Assembly (NCBI GenBank): GCA_020631405.1
Contig: JAHDHH010000002.1
Span: 46,464 to 110,463, forward strand
DNA length: 64,000 bases
Direction of reading: 5' to 3'
Origin: Saprospiraceae bacterium
Lineage (GTDB): Bacteria > Bacteroidota > Bacteroidia > Chitinophagales > Saprospiraceae
Shown: positions 27,111-36,646 of the stretch, piece by piece
Layout of the letters: every line of letters starts with the position of its first letter
Position numbering within the stretch: position 1 is the first letter of the stretch
Program-made: the position numbers and the translations under genes
Notes under the pieces: model-generated
Seen by the model: the letters and a program-made list of their open reading frames with translations, nothing else
What the model was told of the DNA's origin: nothing
Database searches by the model: none

Positions 27111-28121
27111 TTGGCAGCTCACAAAGACTTACTGACATTTAACAAGAATGGAATCTACTGTTCTGTAGCAGGTGTCTATATAGATCCCTGGCGAAAAGTC
27201 GATAAGGCCTTGATCACTCACGGTCACTCTGACCATGCTAGGTCGGGGAGTAAGTCATACATCTGCCACAAGGATACACTACCCATTATTAGACACAGGA
27301 TTGGTAAGTCTATAGAGGCAAGAGGTATCCAATATGGAGAAGTATTTACGATCAATGGTGTTAGGTTTTCTTTTCATCCTGCTGGTCATATTATTGGATC
27401 TTCACAAATTCGAGTGGAGTATAAAGGAGAGGTGTGGGTTGCTTCAGGGGATTATAAGATACAAGATGATGGTGTCTGTACTCCGTTTGAGCCTATAGAG
27501 TGTCATGCCTTTATTACAGAGTCTACGTTTGGACTACCAATCTATAGCTGGAAGCCTATCAGGGAGACTATAGGTGAGATGAATACTTGGTGGGAAGCAA
27601 ACAAAAGCTTGGGCAAACCATCAATCATCAGTGCTTATTCCCTCGGCAAGGCGCAGAACATTCTTCATAATATTGATAAAACTATCGGACCAATCTATTG
27701 CCATGGGGCCATCATTGCTATGAATAAAGTACTGCAAGAAGCAGGGCTATTTGACTGCGATATACTGCCTGTCACCGATGATGTTAAGAATTACGGAAAT
27801 GCCTTAGTACTGACACCTGGTTCAGGAATCAATGGTCCATGGGCAAAACGATTCAAGCAAGCATCCATCGGCGTAGCATCAGGATGGATGAACCTAAGAG
27901 GAGCTAGACGCAGACGAGGAGTCGATAAGGGCTTTGTTCTATCAGATCATGCTGATTGGGATGGACTCAATGCTGCTATCAAAGCGACAGGAGCTACCAA
28001 GGTGGTAGTGACCCATGGATATCAAGATATCTTTACCCGCTGGCTTTGTGAGCAAGGGTATGATGCCGTTTCAGAGAAGACTCTATTTGAAGGAGAAGGA
28101 AGTGAAAATGCAGAACATTAA
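27111..28121 (+). CDS. Ligase-associated MBL-fold DNA exonuclease
   Basis: 336 aa, TTG start; no ATG fits because the nearest is followed by a stop. A metallo-beta-lactamase fold with HGHSDH at 37-42, HPAGHIIGSSQIR near 95-105, ASGDYK near 117-123 and a C-terminal SDHADWD and VTHGY. It belongs to the Mbl exonucleases encoded with ATP-dependent ligases and an Lhr-type helicase in DNA repair clusters. Here only the ligase follows, 93 bases on; helicase and PdeM-type phosphoesterase are not adjacent. Confidence 0.9.
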   Translation: MAAHKDLLTFNKNGIYCSVAGVYIDPWRKVDKALITHGHSDHARSGSKSYICHKDTLPIIRHRIGKSIEARGIQYGEVFTINGVRFSFHPAGHIIGSSQIRVEYKGEVWVASGDYKIQDDGVCTPFEPIECHAFITESTFGLPIYSWKPIRETIGEMNTWWEANKSLGKPSIISAYSLGKAQNILHNIDKTIGPIYCHGAIIAMNKVLQEAGLFDCDILPVTDDVKNYGNALVLTPGSGINGPWAKRFKQASIGVASGWMNLRGARRRRGVDKGFVLSDHADWDGLNAAIKATGATKVVVTHGYQDIFTRWLCEQGYDAVSEKTLFEGEGSENAEH

Positions 28122-28214
28122 CAATACTTTGGGCTCATAGTAATGAAGCTCGATAAAAAAAAGGTAAACTTATAATGAATAGTAGTATGCAAAAAACAGC
28201 AGCGAAATAGCGAG

Positions 28215-29798
28215 ATGAAAGACTTTACAACCCTCTTTCTAGCCCTTGACAGCACCACCAAAACTACTGCAAAAGTCAATGCCTTAGTGTCTTATTTCAC
28301 TAAGGCTCGTGAATCTGACATCCTCTGGACAATCGCTCTGTTTTCGCATAAGCGACCTAAACGAACTGTAAATACTCGTCTACTCAGAGAGTGGGCAGCC
28401 GAGTTGTCAGGTATTCCGCTTTGGCTATTCGAAGAGACCTATCACATTGCTGGTGACTTAGCAGAGACTATTGCCCTCATTATCCCAGTTAACTCAGAAG
28501 ACTCTAGGAAGTCGCTGACACAATGGATTCAAGAAATTAAAAGCCTTGCCAAAACAGAAGAAGAGGTTAAAAAGGACTACATCTTATCTGCATGGAATAG
28601 CTTAAGTGGTGAAGGTAGATTCTTATTCAACAAACTCATAACGGGAGGATTCAGAGTTGGTGTTTCTAAGAAACTCATGGCAAAAGCCCTTGCAAAGCAC
28701 CTTGGCAAAGAAGAATCAGAAATAGCTCATAGGCTCATGGGAGATTGGACACCAGACACTGTTTCTTTTCAGGAGTTGCTTCTGAGTGAGGACTTTGACC
28801 AAACCCTATCCAAACCTTACCCGTTCTACCTAGCATATGCTATAGAAGGGGAGGTAGAATCCCTGGGAGATGTCAAAGAATGGATGGCTGAGTATAAGTG
28901 GGATGGCATCCGAGGGCAACTCATCAAGCGTAGTGGAGAGGTGTTCGTTTGGTCAAGAGGAGAAGAGTTGATCAATGCTGCATTTCCGGAGTTTCAAGAA
29001 TTGCTTACATGGCAGCTTGATGGTCTTGTCCTTGATGGAGAGATTGTCGTATGGAAGGAAGGGGCACTTGGAAGTTTTCAAGACCTACAAAAGCGATTGG
29101 GTAGAAAGAAGGTATCTAAAAAGACGCTGAAGGAGCTACCAGCAACAATGATTGTTTATGATATCCTAGAGTATGAGGGCAAAGACATCAGGTCTCTACC
29201 TCAATCAGAAAGGAGACAAATTCTAGATTCGATATTCAATTCAGGAGAAATCCCTAGTCAGTTGAGCTTATCAGAAGTACTGGAGGCAAGGTCGTGGGAA
29301 GACCTCAAAGCTCTCAGGCAAGGTGCTAGAGCCAAAGATGCCGAGGGACTCATGTTGAAACATAGCAATACTCCCTACCAAGACGGCAGGAAGAAAGGCG
29401 GTTGGTGGAAGTGGAAGTTGGATCCCTACACCATAGATGCTGTGATGCTCTATGCTCAGAGAGGTCATGGACGCCGAACGAATCTTTACACTGACTATAC
29501 CTTCGCTGTATGGAATGCCGAGGGTATGCTAGTCCCATTTGCTAAAGCCTATTCAGGTCTAACAGATGTAGAGTTCAAAGCAGTAACCAAGTTTGTCAAT
29601 GCCAATACATTAGAAAAATTTGGTCCAGTGAGAAGTGTCAAACCAGAATTAGTGTTTGAATTAGCCTTCGAAGGAATTACTAAGAGTTCGCGACACAAAT
29701 CAGGTATTGCGCTTAGGTTTCCAAGGATTCATCGTTGGCGCAAGGATAAGAAGGCCAGTGAGGCTAATAGCTTAGAGGATTTAGAAAGCTTATTGTAA
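28215..29798 (+). CDS. ATP-dependent DNA ligase (LigB/LigC-type, repair)
   Basis: 527 aa. An N-terminal helical DNA-binding domain (about 1-200) is followed by the nucleotidyltransferase with the adenylated Lys228 in KWDG, LDGEIV near 278, EGLMLK near 378 and KKGGWWKWK as motif V, then an OB domain ending in RFPRIHRWRKDK. Seals nicks with ATP. Size and neighbour fit the exonuclease-linked repair ligase of bacteria rather than LigD, which has polymerase domains. The NAD-dependent replicative ligase would be elsewhere. Confidence 0.93.
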   Translation: MKDFTTLFLALDSTTKTTAKVNALVSYFTKARESDILWTIALFSHKRPKRTVNTRLLREWAAELSGIPLWLFEETYHIAGDLAETIALIIPVNSEDSRKSLTQWIQEIKSLAKTEEEVKKDYILSAWNSLSGEGRFLFNKLITGGFRVGVSKKLMAKALAKHLGKEESEIAHRLMGDWTPDTVSFQELLLSEDFDQTLSKPYPFYLAYAIEGEVESLGDVKEWMAEYKWDGIRGQLIKRSGEVFVWSRGEELINAAFPEFQELLTWQLDGLVLDGEIVVWKEGALGSFQDLQKRLGRKKVSKKTLKELPATMIVYDILEYEGKDIRSLPQSERRQILDSIFNSGEIPSQLSLSEVLEARSWEDLKALRQGARAKDAEGLMLKHSNTPYQDGRKKGGWWKWKLDPYTIDAVMLYAQRGHGRRTNLYTDYTFAVWNAEGMLVPFAKAYSGLTDVEFKAVTKFVNANTLEKFGPVRSVKPELVFELAFEGITKSSRHKSGIALRFPRIHRWRKDKKASEANSLEDLESLL

Positions 29799-29877
29799 AA
29801 AACCTAGGATTAATACCTTACTCTTTGAGAATCACCATAGTATGAAAATTAAAATATGTTGCGAGTTGGCTAAACAT

Positions 29878-29908
29878 TTGACTGGCAAAAGATCTTTATG
29901 TACTTTTG
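29878..29908 (+). promoter_or_regulatory. Promoter of the MerC-like / HupE-like operon
   Basis: TTG at 29878-29880, 20 bases, then TACTTTTG at 29901-29908, an exact -33/-7 pair. It overlaps the upstream ATG at 29898, which therefore cannot be the start of translation, and sets the ATG at 29931 as the start, leaving a leader of about 18-20 bases. Confidence 0.8.
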
Positions 29909-29930
29909 CAACAGTGTTTCAACAAGACAA

Positions 29931-30302
29931 ATGTTAACAAGAATTAGAAAAGATCTTATTGGTATGTTCGCTTCCCTGCTTTGCTCTGTGCATTGCCTTG
30001 CGCTGCCCTTTCTATTCATTTGGTTTGGTGTAGATACTCAGGCTAGTCACCACCTAGCTTTTGACTTTATCTTTTTGTTTCTAGGAGTTATTTTTATTAG
30101 CATCTCAATAATTCCAACAATTACTCGCACTAGGCATACTGGTTTGATATTCTTACTCTTATTTGGAATATTCAGTTTTAGCTTATCGTTTTTCGTGGGG
30201 CACAATTGGAATCACCTCTTATTCGGGATAGGAGGTTTGGCGTGGGCAATTGCCCACTTTCTCAATATGTATATCAATAAGAAAATACTTAGCAAAGCAT
30301 AG
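29931..30302 (+). CDS. MerC-like metal membrane protein
   Basis: 123 aa with four hydrophobic helices. The first carries CSVHC after LIGMFASLL, the paired-Cys signature of MerC-type mercury-uptake proteins; in this phylum the same family is usually linked to ordinary metal handling, so mercury resistance is not claimed. No merA, merR or merP is near. The start at 29931 is set by the promoter, which covers the longer reading. It abuts the HupE-like gene with no gap. Confidence 0.8.
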   Translation: MLTRIRKDLIGMFASLLCSVHCLALPFLFIWFGVDTQASHHLAFDFIFLFLGVIFISISIIPTITRTRHTGLIFLLLFGIFSFSLSFFVGHNWNHLLFGIGGLAWAIAHFLNMYINKKILSKA

Positions 30303-30872
30303 ATGGACTTACTCTGGATTTGGATGAAGCAAGGTTTACAGCACATCTTTGATTTGGATGCTTATGACCACATGCTCTATATTTTAGTATTAGCACTTCC
30401 CTTTCTGCATAAGAAGTTTAGACCACTTGTCTACCATATTACAGCATTTACCCTAGGACACACCCTTGCTTTAGCAATCTCGGCACTCTTTACAATACCT
30501 ATCGACCAATTTTGGATTGAGGTAGGCATCTTGGCATCTATACTTTTTACAGCTTTCGCAAATATTTTCTTAGAGAGTAAGTTGGCTTCAACATTGACAT
30601 ACTTGATTACCCTTTGTATTGGGTTGATTCATGGGATGGGGTTTGGCAGGTACTTTAAGTCAATACATTCAGATAATACTGGTGAGTTTTTGACTAGCCT
30701 TTTTGGGTTCAACCTAGGCGTCGAGTTAGCTCAACTTATCATAGTCACTATAGCGTATTTACTCGTCCAGAGACTAGACAAAGTTGCTATTGTTGACAAC
30801 AAACAATTTGTCAAATCTATCAGCATTATACTATTCTTGGTAGCAGCTTGGTTATTGTACAAGTTGTTTTAA
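30303..30872 (+). CDS. HupE/UreJ-family membrane protein
   Basis: 189 aa with about six membrane helices. Seen: a first helix with HIFDLDAYDHMLYIL, FTLGHTLALAI, GLIHGMGFG and FNLGVELAQL, all hallmarks of the HupE/UreJ_2 group, whose members transport or are linked to Ni/Co. The ATG follows the MerC-like stop directly. Which metal is moved is not predictable. Confidence 0.82.
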   Translation: MDLLWIWMKQGLQHIFDLDAYDHMLYILVLALPFLHKKFRPLVYHITAFTLGHTLALAISALFTIPIDQFWIEVGILASILFTAFANIFLESKLASTLTYLITLCIGLIHGMGFGRYFKSIHSDNTGEFLTSLFGFNLGVELAQLIIVTIAYLLVQRLDKVAIVDNKQFVKSISIILFLVAAWLLYKLF

Positions 30873-30876
30873 CCTT

Positions 30877-32835
30877 ATGATGCAAATCAAGTACACACTT
30901 TGTTTTCTGGCCCTTTTGTTGAGTGATCAAATCTTTGCTCAAGAACAACGATTGTTAGCAGTCAAGTCTGACCTAGTGGATGTTGTTCAAGATGAGGATA
31001 ATTTGCTATGGTACCTTGATAAAGCAGGTAGGCTGTATAGACACAATAGTGTGATAGAATCTCGAGTAGAAGGAGTACCGAGATTCCAGTCTTTGCATGC
31101 GGGTGGTACAAGACAGATATTTGCTTGTAGCAAACAAGCAATATGGACTTATACCAACCAGTCTTGGTCCCTATTTCTGACTTGGCCGCATGAAGCCATG
31201 GAGCAAGTCTTTTTTAATGATTTAGGCAATAGTCTAGTGGTGACTTCAGAATATATTTACTCAGTCGAAGATCAGCAGATTAGTCAATGCAGAGAGCAAA
31301 GACTTGTTACAGATGGATCTACCCTCAAGCCGATAGATGCAGAATATATTGGTGGGAGTTGGTATATACTAGACCAAGGTAAGGCTCGGAGAATCTGTAC
31401 CAGCAACCCTAGGACTATAGTATCACCAGACTACTTTGTTGACCTCTTAGTAGTCGATGATCAGCTTGGTTTAGTTAAGGAAAACCGTGGTCCATTTATC
31501 TTTGAGTCTGGGAGTCTGAGGCAGTATTTTGCAGATTCATCCTTAGTATTTCCTTCAGTAAGTGATGGTGCTTTCTTAGAATCAAAGTATGTTAGCATAG
31601 ATCCTTATGAGGTCAAAGTATTAGCTAAAAATAGTGCCATTCAATCTAGGATACCCCTTTCAGAGCCTTTCAAACCCTGTCAGACATTAGAACAGAGCAT
31701 ACTTGGCTTCAATTCCACTGGAGTGGTTAGTATTGAAAGTACACAAAGCAATGATAAGCCTAGTACCACAATTACCAGGATCACTTTGAGTGGACAACCC
31801 ATCACTGATCTACAAAATACTATTGAAATATCAGGAAAGTCAGCACCACTAGAATTAGACCTCGAATCTGTCTATTGGGGCAAGGAGCAAAGACCGGCAT
31901 TCTACTACAGAGCACCGCCTAAGGTAGATACTTGGCAAGAATGGGATGCATTAAAATCTCTACGGATTACTATAGATGACCAGGTCAAATCAGTCGAACT
32001 CCAGCAAGTCTTTGACAATAGATCGACGAAACTGCTGGAGAAGCCTTTGCAATTCAAGGTGGTGGAAGAGGTGAGCAACCTTCCGTGGCTAGTTGCCTTT
32101 TCTAGTCTAGGATTGCTCTTGCTAGGAACACTCTTCGCAGCTAGGGGAATCGCTGAGAGTAACGCAAGACACCAAGAAAGAATACAGACCATCACCTTAC
32201 AGAAGCAATTTGCCGAAGAGCAACTGAAGTCTATGCAACTGCAGATGAATCCACACTTTCTCTTCAATGTTCTGAACTCTATCCAAGGCTTAATCACCAT
32301 TGGAGAATATAAACAAGCAAAGACTAGCCTCAATGCTTTTGCCCAGTTGATGCGGAGCATGCTCAATAACTCCTCTGAACAGAGCATCAAGTTAGAAGAA
32401 GAAGTATCACTCTTAACTAAGTACCTGTCATTGGAACAAATCTGCAGGCCAGATAAGTTTGACTTCGTATTTGACATCGACGAAGAAGTCGATAAGAATA
32501 TACTGATACCGAGTATGATCATCCAACCCTTTGTTGAAAATGCCATCATACATGGGATAAGGTGGAAAACGACAATCGGTAAGATATCAATACGATTTAG
32601 CAAACACCCAAAAGGGGTCAAATGTGAGGTTGTTGATGATGGTATAGGCAGGAAGGCAGCAGCGGAAAAGAAGGAGTCAACCCATAAATCACTTGGATTG
32701 TCGATAGTAAAGCAAAGATTAAGTACTTACTTTAGATTCTCAGAAGGGCTGGATTCTGTACAGTTTAAGGACTTGTATGATAGCAACGAAGCCCCAATTG
32801 GAACCCAAGTCACTATAATATTACCAAGACTATGA
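30877..32835 (+). CDS. LytS-type sensor histidine kinase
   Basis: 652 aa. Signal peptide (about 1-21), a periplasmic beta-propeller-like sensor with a Y_Y_Y-like end (about 25-400), one membrane helix (about 405-430), a short coiled coil, then His_kinase domain with His460 in NPHFLFN and the HATPase region with ENAIIHG and DDGIGRK. Four bases after the HupE-like gene and overlapping the response regulator start by four bases, so it is co-transcribed with both. Sensing metal status would fit the neighbours, but that is inference. Confidence 0.9.
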   Translation: MMQIKYTLCFLALLLSDQIFAQEQRLLAVKSDLVDVVQDEDNLLWYLDKAGRLYRHNSVIESRVEGVPRFQSLHAGGTRQIFACSKQAIWTYTNQSWSLFLTWPHEAMEQVFFNDLGNSLVVTSEYIYSVEDQQISQCREQRLVTDGSTLKPIDAEYIGGSWYILDQGKARRICTSNPRTIVSPDYFVDLLVVDDQLGLVKENRGPFIFESGSLRQYFADSSLVFPSVSDGAFLESKYVSIDPYEVKVLAKNSAIQSRIPLSEPFKPCQTLEQSILGFNSTGVVSIESTQSNDKPSTTITRITLSGQPITDLQNTIEISGKSAPLELDLESVYWGKEQRPAFYYRAPPKVDTWQEWDALKSLRITIDDQVKSVELQQVFDNRSTKLLEKPLQFKVVEEVSNLPWLVAFSSLGLLLLGTLFAARGIAESNARHQERIQTITLQKQFAEEQLKSMQLQMNPHFLFNVLNSIQGLITIGEYKQAKTSLNAFAQLMRSMLNNSSEQSIKLEEEVSLLTKYLSLEQICRPDKFDFVFDIDEEVDKNILIPSMIIQPFVENAIIHGIRWKTTIGKISIRFSKHPKGVKCEVVDDGIGRKAAAEKKESTHKSLGLSIVKQRLSTYFRFSEGLDSVQFKDLYDSNEAPIGTQVTIILPRL

Positions 32836-33551
32836 TCAAAGCAGTCATCATTGACGATAACAAATTAGCAATAGCCACTCTCAGAGCTGAGGTCGAAGAA
32901 CACTGCGATACTATTCAGCTAGTAGGTAGTGCAGAAGGTGTCATAGAAGCCGCAAAACTACTCAAGGAGGTTGAGGCAGACTTGCTCTTTCTAGACATCC
33001 ATATGAATAATGGTACTGGTTTTGACTTGTTGGATATTCTGGAGGATAAGAAATATGCAGTCATTTTTACGACTGCTAGCCCTGACTTTGCCATCAAGGC
33101 ATTTCAATATACAGCGATCGACTACTTACTCAAACCTATCGATCCTGAGCGGTTAGTCGAAGCAGTTGCAAAGGTTGACGCCAAGAAGGCAGTGAGTAGT
33201 GAACAACTAAGTATCCTTAAGTCAGACCAACAACAACGGATAGCGCTGAGCACCACAGAAGAGATTAGAGTCGTTGCAATAACGGAGATTATGCGACTTG
33301 AGTCTAGTAATAATTACACTACATTCCATGTGTCTGGAGGCGAGAAAATATTGGTTTCTAAGACCATGAAAGAGTATGAGTTTTTGTTAGACAACCACTT
33401 TATCAGAGTACACCAATCTCATATCGTCAATATCAAACAGATCAAGTCCTATGTCAAAACAGAGGGTGGCTACATATTGCTATCTGATGACACTCACATC
33501 CCAGTGTCAGTAAGGAGGAAGCCCGAGGTGATTAAGGCTCTAAATGGTTGA
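32832..33551 (+). CDS. LytTR-family response regulator
   Basis: 239 aa. Receiver domain with Asp8, Asp9 and phospho-acceptor Asp55 in FLDIH, and Lys106-like in LLKPID; LytTR DNA-binding domain (about 130-237) with ITEIMRLESSNNYTTF, HQSHIVNI and PVSVRRKPEV. The start overlaps the kinase stop (ATGA). Expected to bind direct repeats in promoters of target genes; no such repeats were assigned here. Confidence 0.93.
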   Translation: MIKAVIIDDNKLAIATLRAEVEEHCDTIQLVGSAEGVIEAAKLLKEVEADLLFLDIHMNNGTGFDLLDILEDKKYAVIFTTASPDFAIKAFQYTAIDYLLKPIDPERLVEAVAKVDAKKAVSSEQLSILKSDQQQRIALSTTEEIRVVAITEIMRLESSNNYTTFHVSGGEKILVSKTMKEYEFLLDNHFIRVHQSHIVNIKQIKSYVKTEGGYILLSDDTHIPVSVRRKPEVIKALNG

Positions 33552-33584
33552 TGCAATAGCTAAAGACTAGGTGTTGTAGTTAAA

Positions 33585-34298
33585 TTAAATAGTTTCTGCC
33601 ATCGCAAGGGTGCCTACAGACAGGGTGCATGATGGTTCGTAGTCTTGAATGATTTTGGCACATATTTCGAGTGTCGCACCAGTAGTCAAGACATCATCAA
33701 CTAGAAGGATGTGCTTTCCTTTCAAATCGAATGGCCAATTGACCCGGATGGTATTTTTGATGTTTGCTATCCTAGCCTCTCTAGATTTTTTGGTTTGAGA
33801 TTCAGTATGCTTGACCTTTTTCAACACATTGTATATCGGAATATTAAGTTGGTCCGCTATGGCTTTTCCGAAGACGTAGCTTTGGTTATAGCCTCTCTGA
33901 AACTGCCTTTTTTCATGGAGAGGTACAGGGATGACCAGGTCAGGTAATTGCAACTCTTTGTTTTCTTGCCATAGGTGTCCAAATAGACTGCCAAGGTGCT
34001 TGCCCACTGCTGACTTGCGTCTATACTTCAGATTATGCATGAGGTCTTGGACCTTGCCATCTTTGAAAAAGTAGAATATTGCCATAGCATAACAGAGGTC
34101 AAATCGTGAAGATAACCTGAGTTTCATATCGCTAGAGGTATCTTGAAAGAAGGTGGTATAGGGTAGGTCAAGACTGCAATCAAGGCAAAAGATGTCATCT
34201 GATAGTGGCTCAGAATTATTACAGCAAAGGCAAGTATTGGGATAGGCAAAGTGTACTAAACTCTGCCAAAACTCTCGTATAAGTTGTGTTGTGTTCAT
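33585..34298 (-). CDS. ComF-family phosphoribosyltransferase
   Basis: 237 aa. An N-terminal zinc ribbon (CLCCNN and CLDC near 20-40) is followed by a type I phosphoribosyltransferase fold with the PRPP loop LLVDDVLTTGATLE near 195-208 and VPLHEKRQFQRGYNQS near 126. In competent bacteria ComF acts in DNA uptake; in Bacteroidota the gene is conserved with an uncertain role. It is divergent from metG and a single gene. Confidence 0.88.
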   Translation of the reverse strand: MNTTQLIREFWQSLVHFAYPNTCLCCNNSEPLSDDIFCLDCSLDLPYTTFFQDTSSDMKLRLSSRFDLCYAMAIFYFFKDGKVQDLMHNLKYRRKSAVGKHLGSLFGHLWQENKELQLPDLVIPVPLHEKRQFQRGYNQSYVFGKAIADQLNIPIYNVLKKVKHTESQTKKSREARIANIKNTIRVNWPFDLKGKHILLVDDVLTTGATLEICAKIIQDYEPSCTLSVGTLAMAETI

Positions 34299-34406
34299 AC
34301 AAAATAGTGGAGCTTACACAAGATAGGTATAGAATGCAATTAAAAAACTTATATAAGAGAAAATTATATTTCGAAAGAAGCTATCTTCGCGTCAGATTTA
34401 TAGTCC

Positions 34407-36536
34407 ATGCCACATTATCAGAAATATCTCATCACAGCTGCTTTGCCATATGCGAATGGGCCATTGCACATTGGGCACCTAGCTGGGGCATACCTATCGT
34501 CGGATGTGTTTGCACGATTCCAAAGAATGTTTGGCAAGGAAGTAGTCTTCGTTTGTGGTTCAGATGAACATGGTGCGGCGATTACTATGAAGGCTATTAA
34601 GGAGGGTATAACACCTCAGGCTGTCGTGGATAAGTATCATGAACTCTTTAAGGATACATTTGAGAAAATTGGGGTGTCATTCGACTTCTACCATAGGACT
34701 TCGGATAAGTTGCACCACGAAACGTCACAAGAGTTTTTCAGAAATCTGTATGACAAGGGAGTCTTCGAGACAAGAGAAAGTGAGCAATACTATGATGCTA
34801 AAGCAGAACAATTTTTAGCAGATAGGTATATCCAAGGGACATGCCCTAACTGTGATTATGCGGAAGCATATGGAGATCAATGCGAGCATTGTGGTTCTTC
34901 ATTGAGCCCAACAGAATTGATCAATCCAGTATCCAAGATTACGGGAGAGAAGCCAGTACTTAAAAAAACAACTCATTGGTTCTTAGCACTGAATGAGGAT
35001 GAGGCTTGGCTCAAAGAATGGGTAGATCAAGGGACAATAGAGGGGAAGCAAATGCATGACCCTAATGAGTGGAAAAATCATGTCGTAGGTCAGTGTAAGT
35101 CTTGGTTAGATACTGGACTGCATCCCAGAGCTATGACAAGAGACCTTGACTGGGGAGTAGATGTCCCACAAGAAATAGAAGGAAGCGAAGGAAAGAAGCT
35201 CTATGTATGGCTAGATGCACCAATAGGGTACATCTCTGCTACAAAGGCTTGGGCCGAGAAGAATGGTAAGAATTGGGAAGATTATTGGAAGAGTGATGAT
35301 ACTGCACTTGTTCACTTTATTGGTAAGGACAATATCGTCTTCCATTGTATCATATTCCCATCTATTTTAAAATCTCACGGTGACTATAACTTGCCAGTAA
35401 ATGTACCAGCTAACCAGTTTATGAATCTTGAGGGAAGGAAGATTTCTACCTCTAAGAATTGGGCAGTATGGGTCCATGAGTACCTCGAAGATCTGCCGGG
35501 CAGAGAAGATGAGTTGAGATACTGCATGATTAAGAACATGCCTGAGCAAAAGGATAGTGAGTTTACTTGGAAAAACTTCCAAGACTGTAACAACAATGAG
35601 TTAGTAAACAACCTAGGTAACTTTATCAATAGGGTCGTGGTCTTGACCAACAAATACTACGATGGTGAATTGCCCGAATACGATCTTTGGGCAGCGATAG
35701 AAGGTCCCGGTGCTAATGAAGAATTTACTAGCTACGAAGGAGAGATGCTCCACCTCTTTGATAAGCTGCATGTGATGTATGAGCATATAGCTCGCTATGA
35801 TTTCAGAGCTGGACTGAAAACCCTGATGGAAATTTCTACACTAGGCAACCAGTTTCTTCAGAATAATGCACCTTGGCAACTGATTAAGACGGACGAAGAA
35901 GCTGTGAAAACAGTGATGATGCTGGCTCTACAATATGTGGCAGCGATCAGAATCGCTTGCAGACCTTTCCTACCATTCACATCAGATAGACTGACTACAC
36001 TACTTAACCTAGCGCCAGTTGATGAAGCAGGAGACTGGACTACAATGATGAATGCCCTAGCTGAAGGTGACGACCTCATCTTTAGTGGACACAAGATTGG
36101 CAAGCCTATCCACTTATTCACAAGGATAGATGATGAAACCATTGCTGCTCAAGTCGAGAAGTTAGAACAATCCAATATTCCTGATCCAACAGAATATGCA
36201 CCCATGAAAGAGACCATCCAATACGATGATTTTGTAAAAATGGATCTTAGAACGGCTACTATTCTCTCTGCAGAAAAAGTAGAAAAGACTGACAAACTCC
36301 TCAAACTCCAGCTCGACCTAGGATTCGAGCAAAGGACTGTGGTATCAGGTATAGCGGGATCTTATAAACCAGAGGACGTAGTAGGTAAGCAAGTCACATT
36401 ACTTGCTAACTTAGCTCCAAGAAAAATCAGAGGAGTAGAGTCACAAGGAATGATACTGATGGCTGCTGACCCTGATGACAACTTGTGTTTCATCAATCCT
36501 GATGATAGTTGGGATAATGGGATGTCGATAAGTTAG
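34407..36536 (+). CDS. metG: Methionyl-tRNA synthetase
   Basis: Charges tRNA-Met with methionine. 709 aa: HIGH at 21-24, a zinc knuckle region (CPNCDYAE and CEHCG near 148-171), KISTS at 345-349 in place of KMSKS, WLDAPIGYISATK, anticodon domain, and a C-terminal EMAP/Arc1p-like tRNA-binding domain (about 605-709: DFVKMDLRTATI, LANLAPRKIRGVESQGMILMA). Long form typical of Bacteroidota and E. coli. Confidence 0.97.
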   Translation: MPHYQKYLITAALPYANGPLHIGHLAGAYLSSDVFARFQRMFGKEVVFVCGSDEHGAAITMKAIKEGITPQAVVDKYHELFKDTFEKIGVSFDFYHRTSDKLHHETSQEFFRNLYDKGVFETRESEQYYDAKAEQFLADRYIQGTCPNCDYAEAYGDQCEHCGSSLSPTELINPVSKITGEKPVLKKTTHWFLALNEDEAWLKEWVDQGTIEGKQMHDPNEWKNHVVGQCKSWLDTGLHPRAMTRDLDWGVDVPQEIEGSEGKKLYVWLDAPIGYISATKAWAEKNGKNWEDYWKSDDTALVHFIGKDNIVFHCIIFPSILKSHGDYNLPVNVPANQFMNLEGRKISTSKNWAVWVHEYLEDLPGREDELRYCMIKNMPEQKDSEFTWKNFQDCNNNELVNNLGNFINRVVVLTNKYYDGELPEYDLWAAIEGPGANEEFTSYEGEMLHLFDKLHVMYEHIARYDFRAGLKTLMEISTLGNQFLQNNAPWQLIKTDEEAVKTVMMLALQYVAAIRIACRPFLPFTSDRLTTLLNLAPVDEAGDWTTMMNALAEGDDLIFSGHKIGKPIHLFTRIDDETIAAQVEKLEQSNIPDPTEYAPMKETIQYDDFVKMDLRTATILSAEKVEKTDKLLKLQLDLGFEQRTVVSGIAGSYKPEDVVGKQVTLLANLAPRKIRGVESQGMILMAADPDDNLCFINPDDSWDNGMSIS

Positions 36537-36646
36537 TTATCAGAATAGTTAAGAATATACCTTCACCCTGCATAGATAGAATCGTCTAGCAATTGGATAA
36601 TGAACCTCTCGACAAACTTCGGGACGATTTTTGTAACTTTAAGTTT

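Noticed and set aside
29898..29930. Longer N-terminus for the MerC-like protein
   Set aside because: It would be encoded by the promoter itself (-7 box at 29901-29908).
29931..30872. Mercury-resistance operon
   Set aside because: Only a MerC-like protein is present; merR, merA, merP and merT are missing.
34286..34567. 93-codon open frame on the + strand before and within metG
   Set aside because: It is a frame shadow of metG, whose start and first motif (HIGH) are certain.
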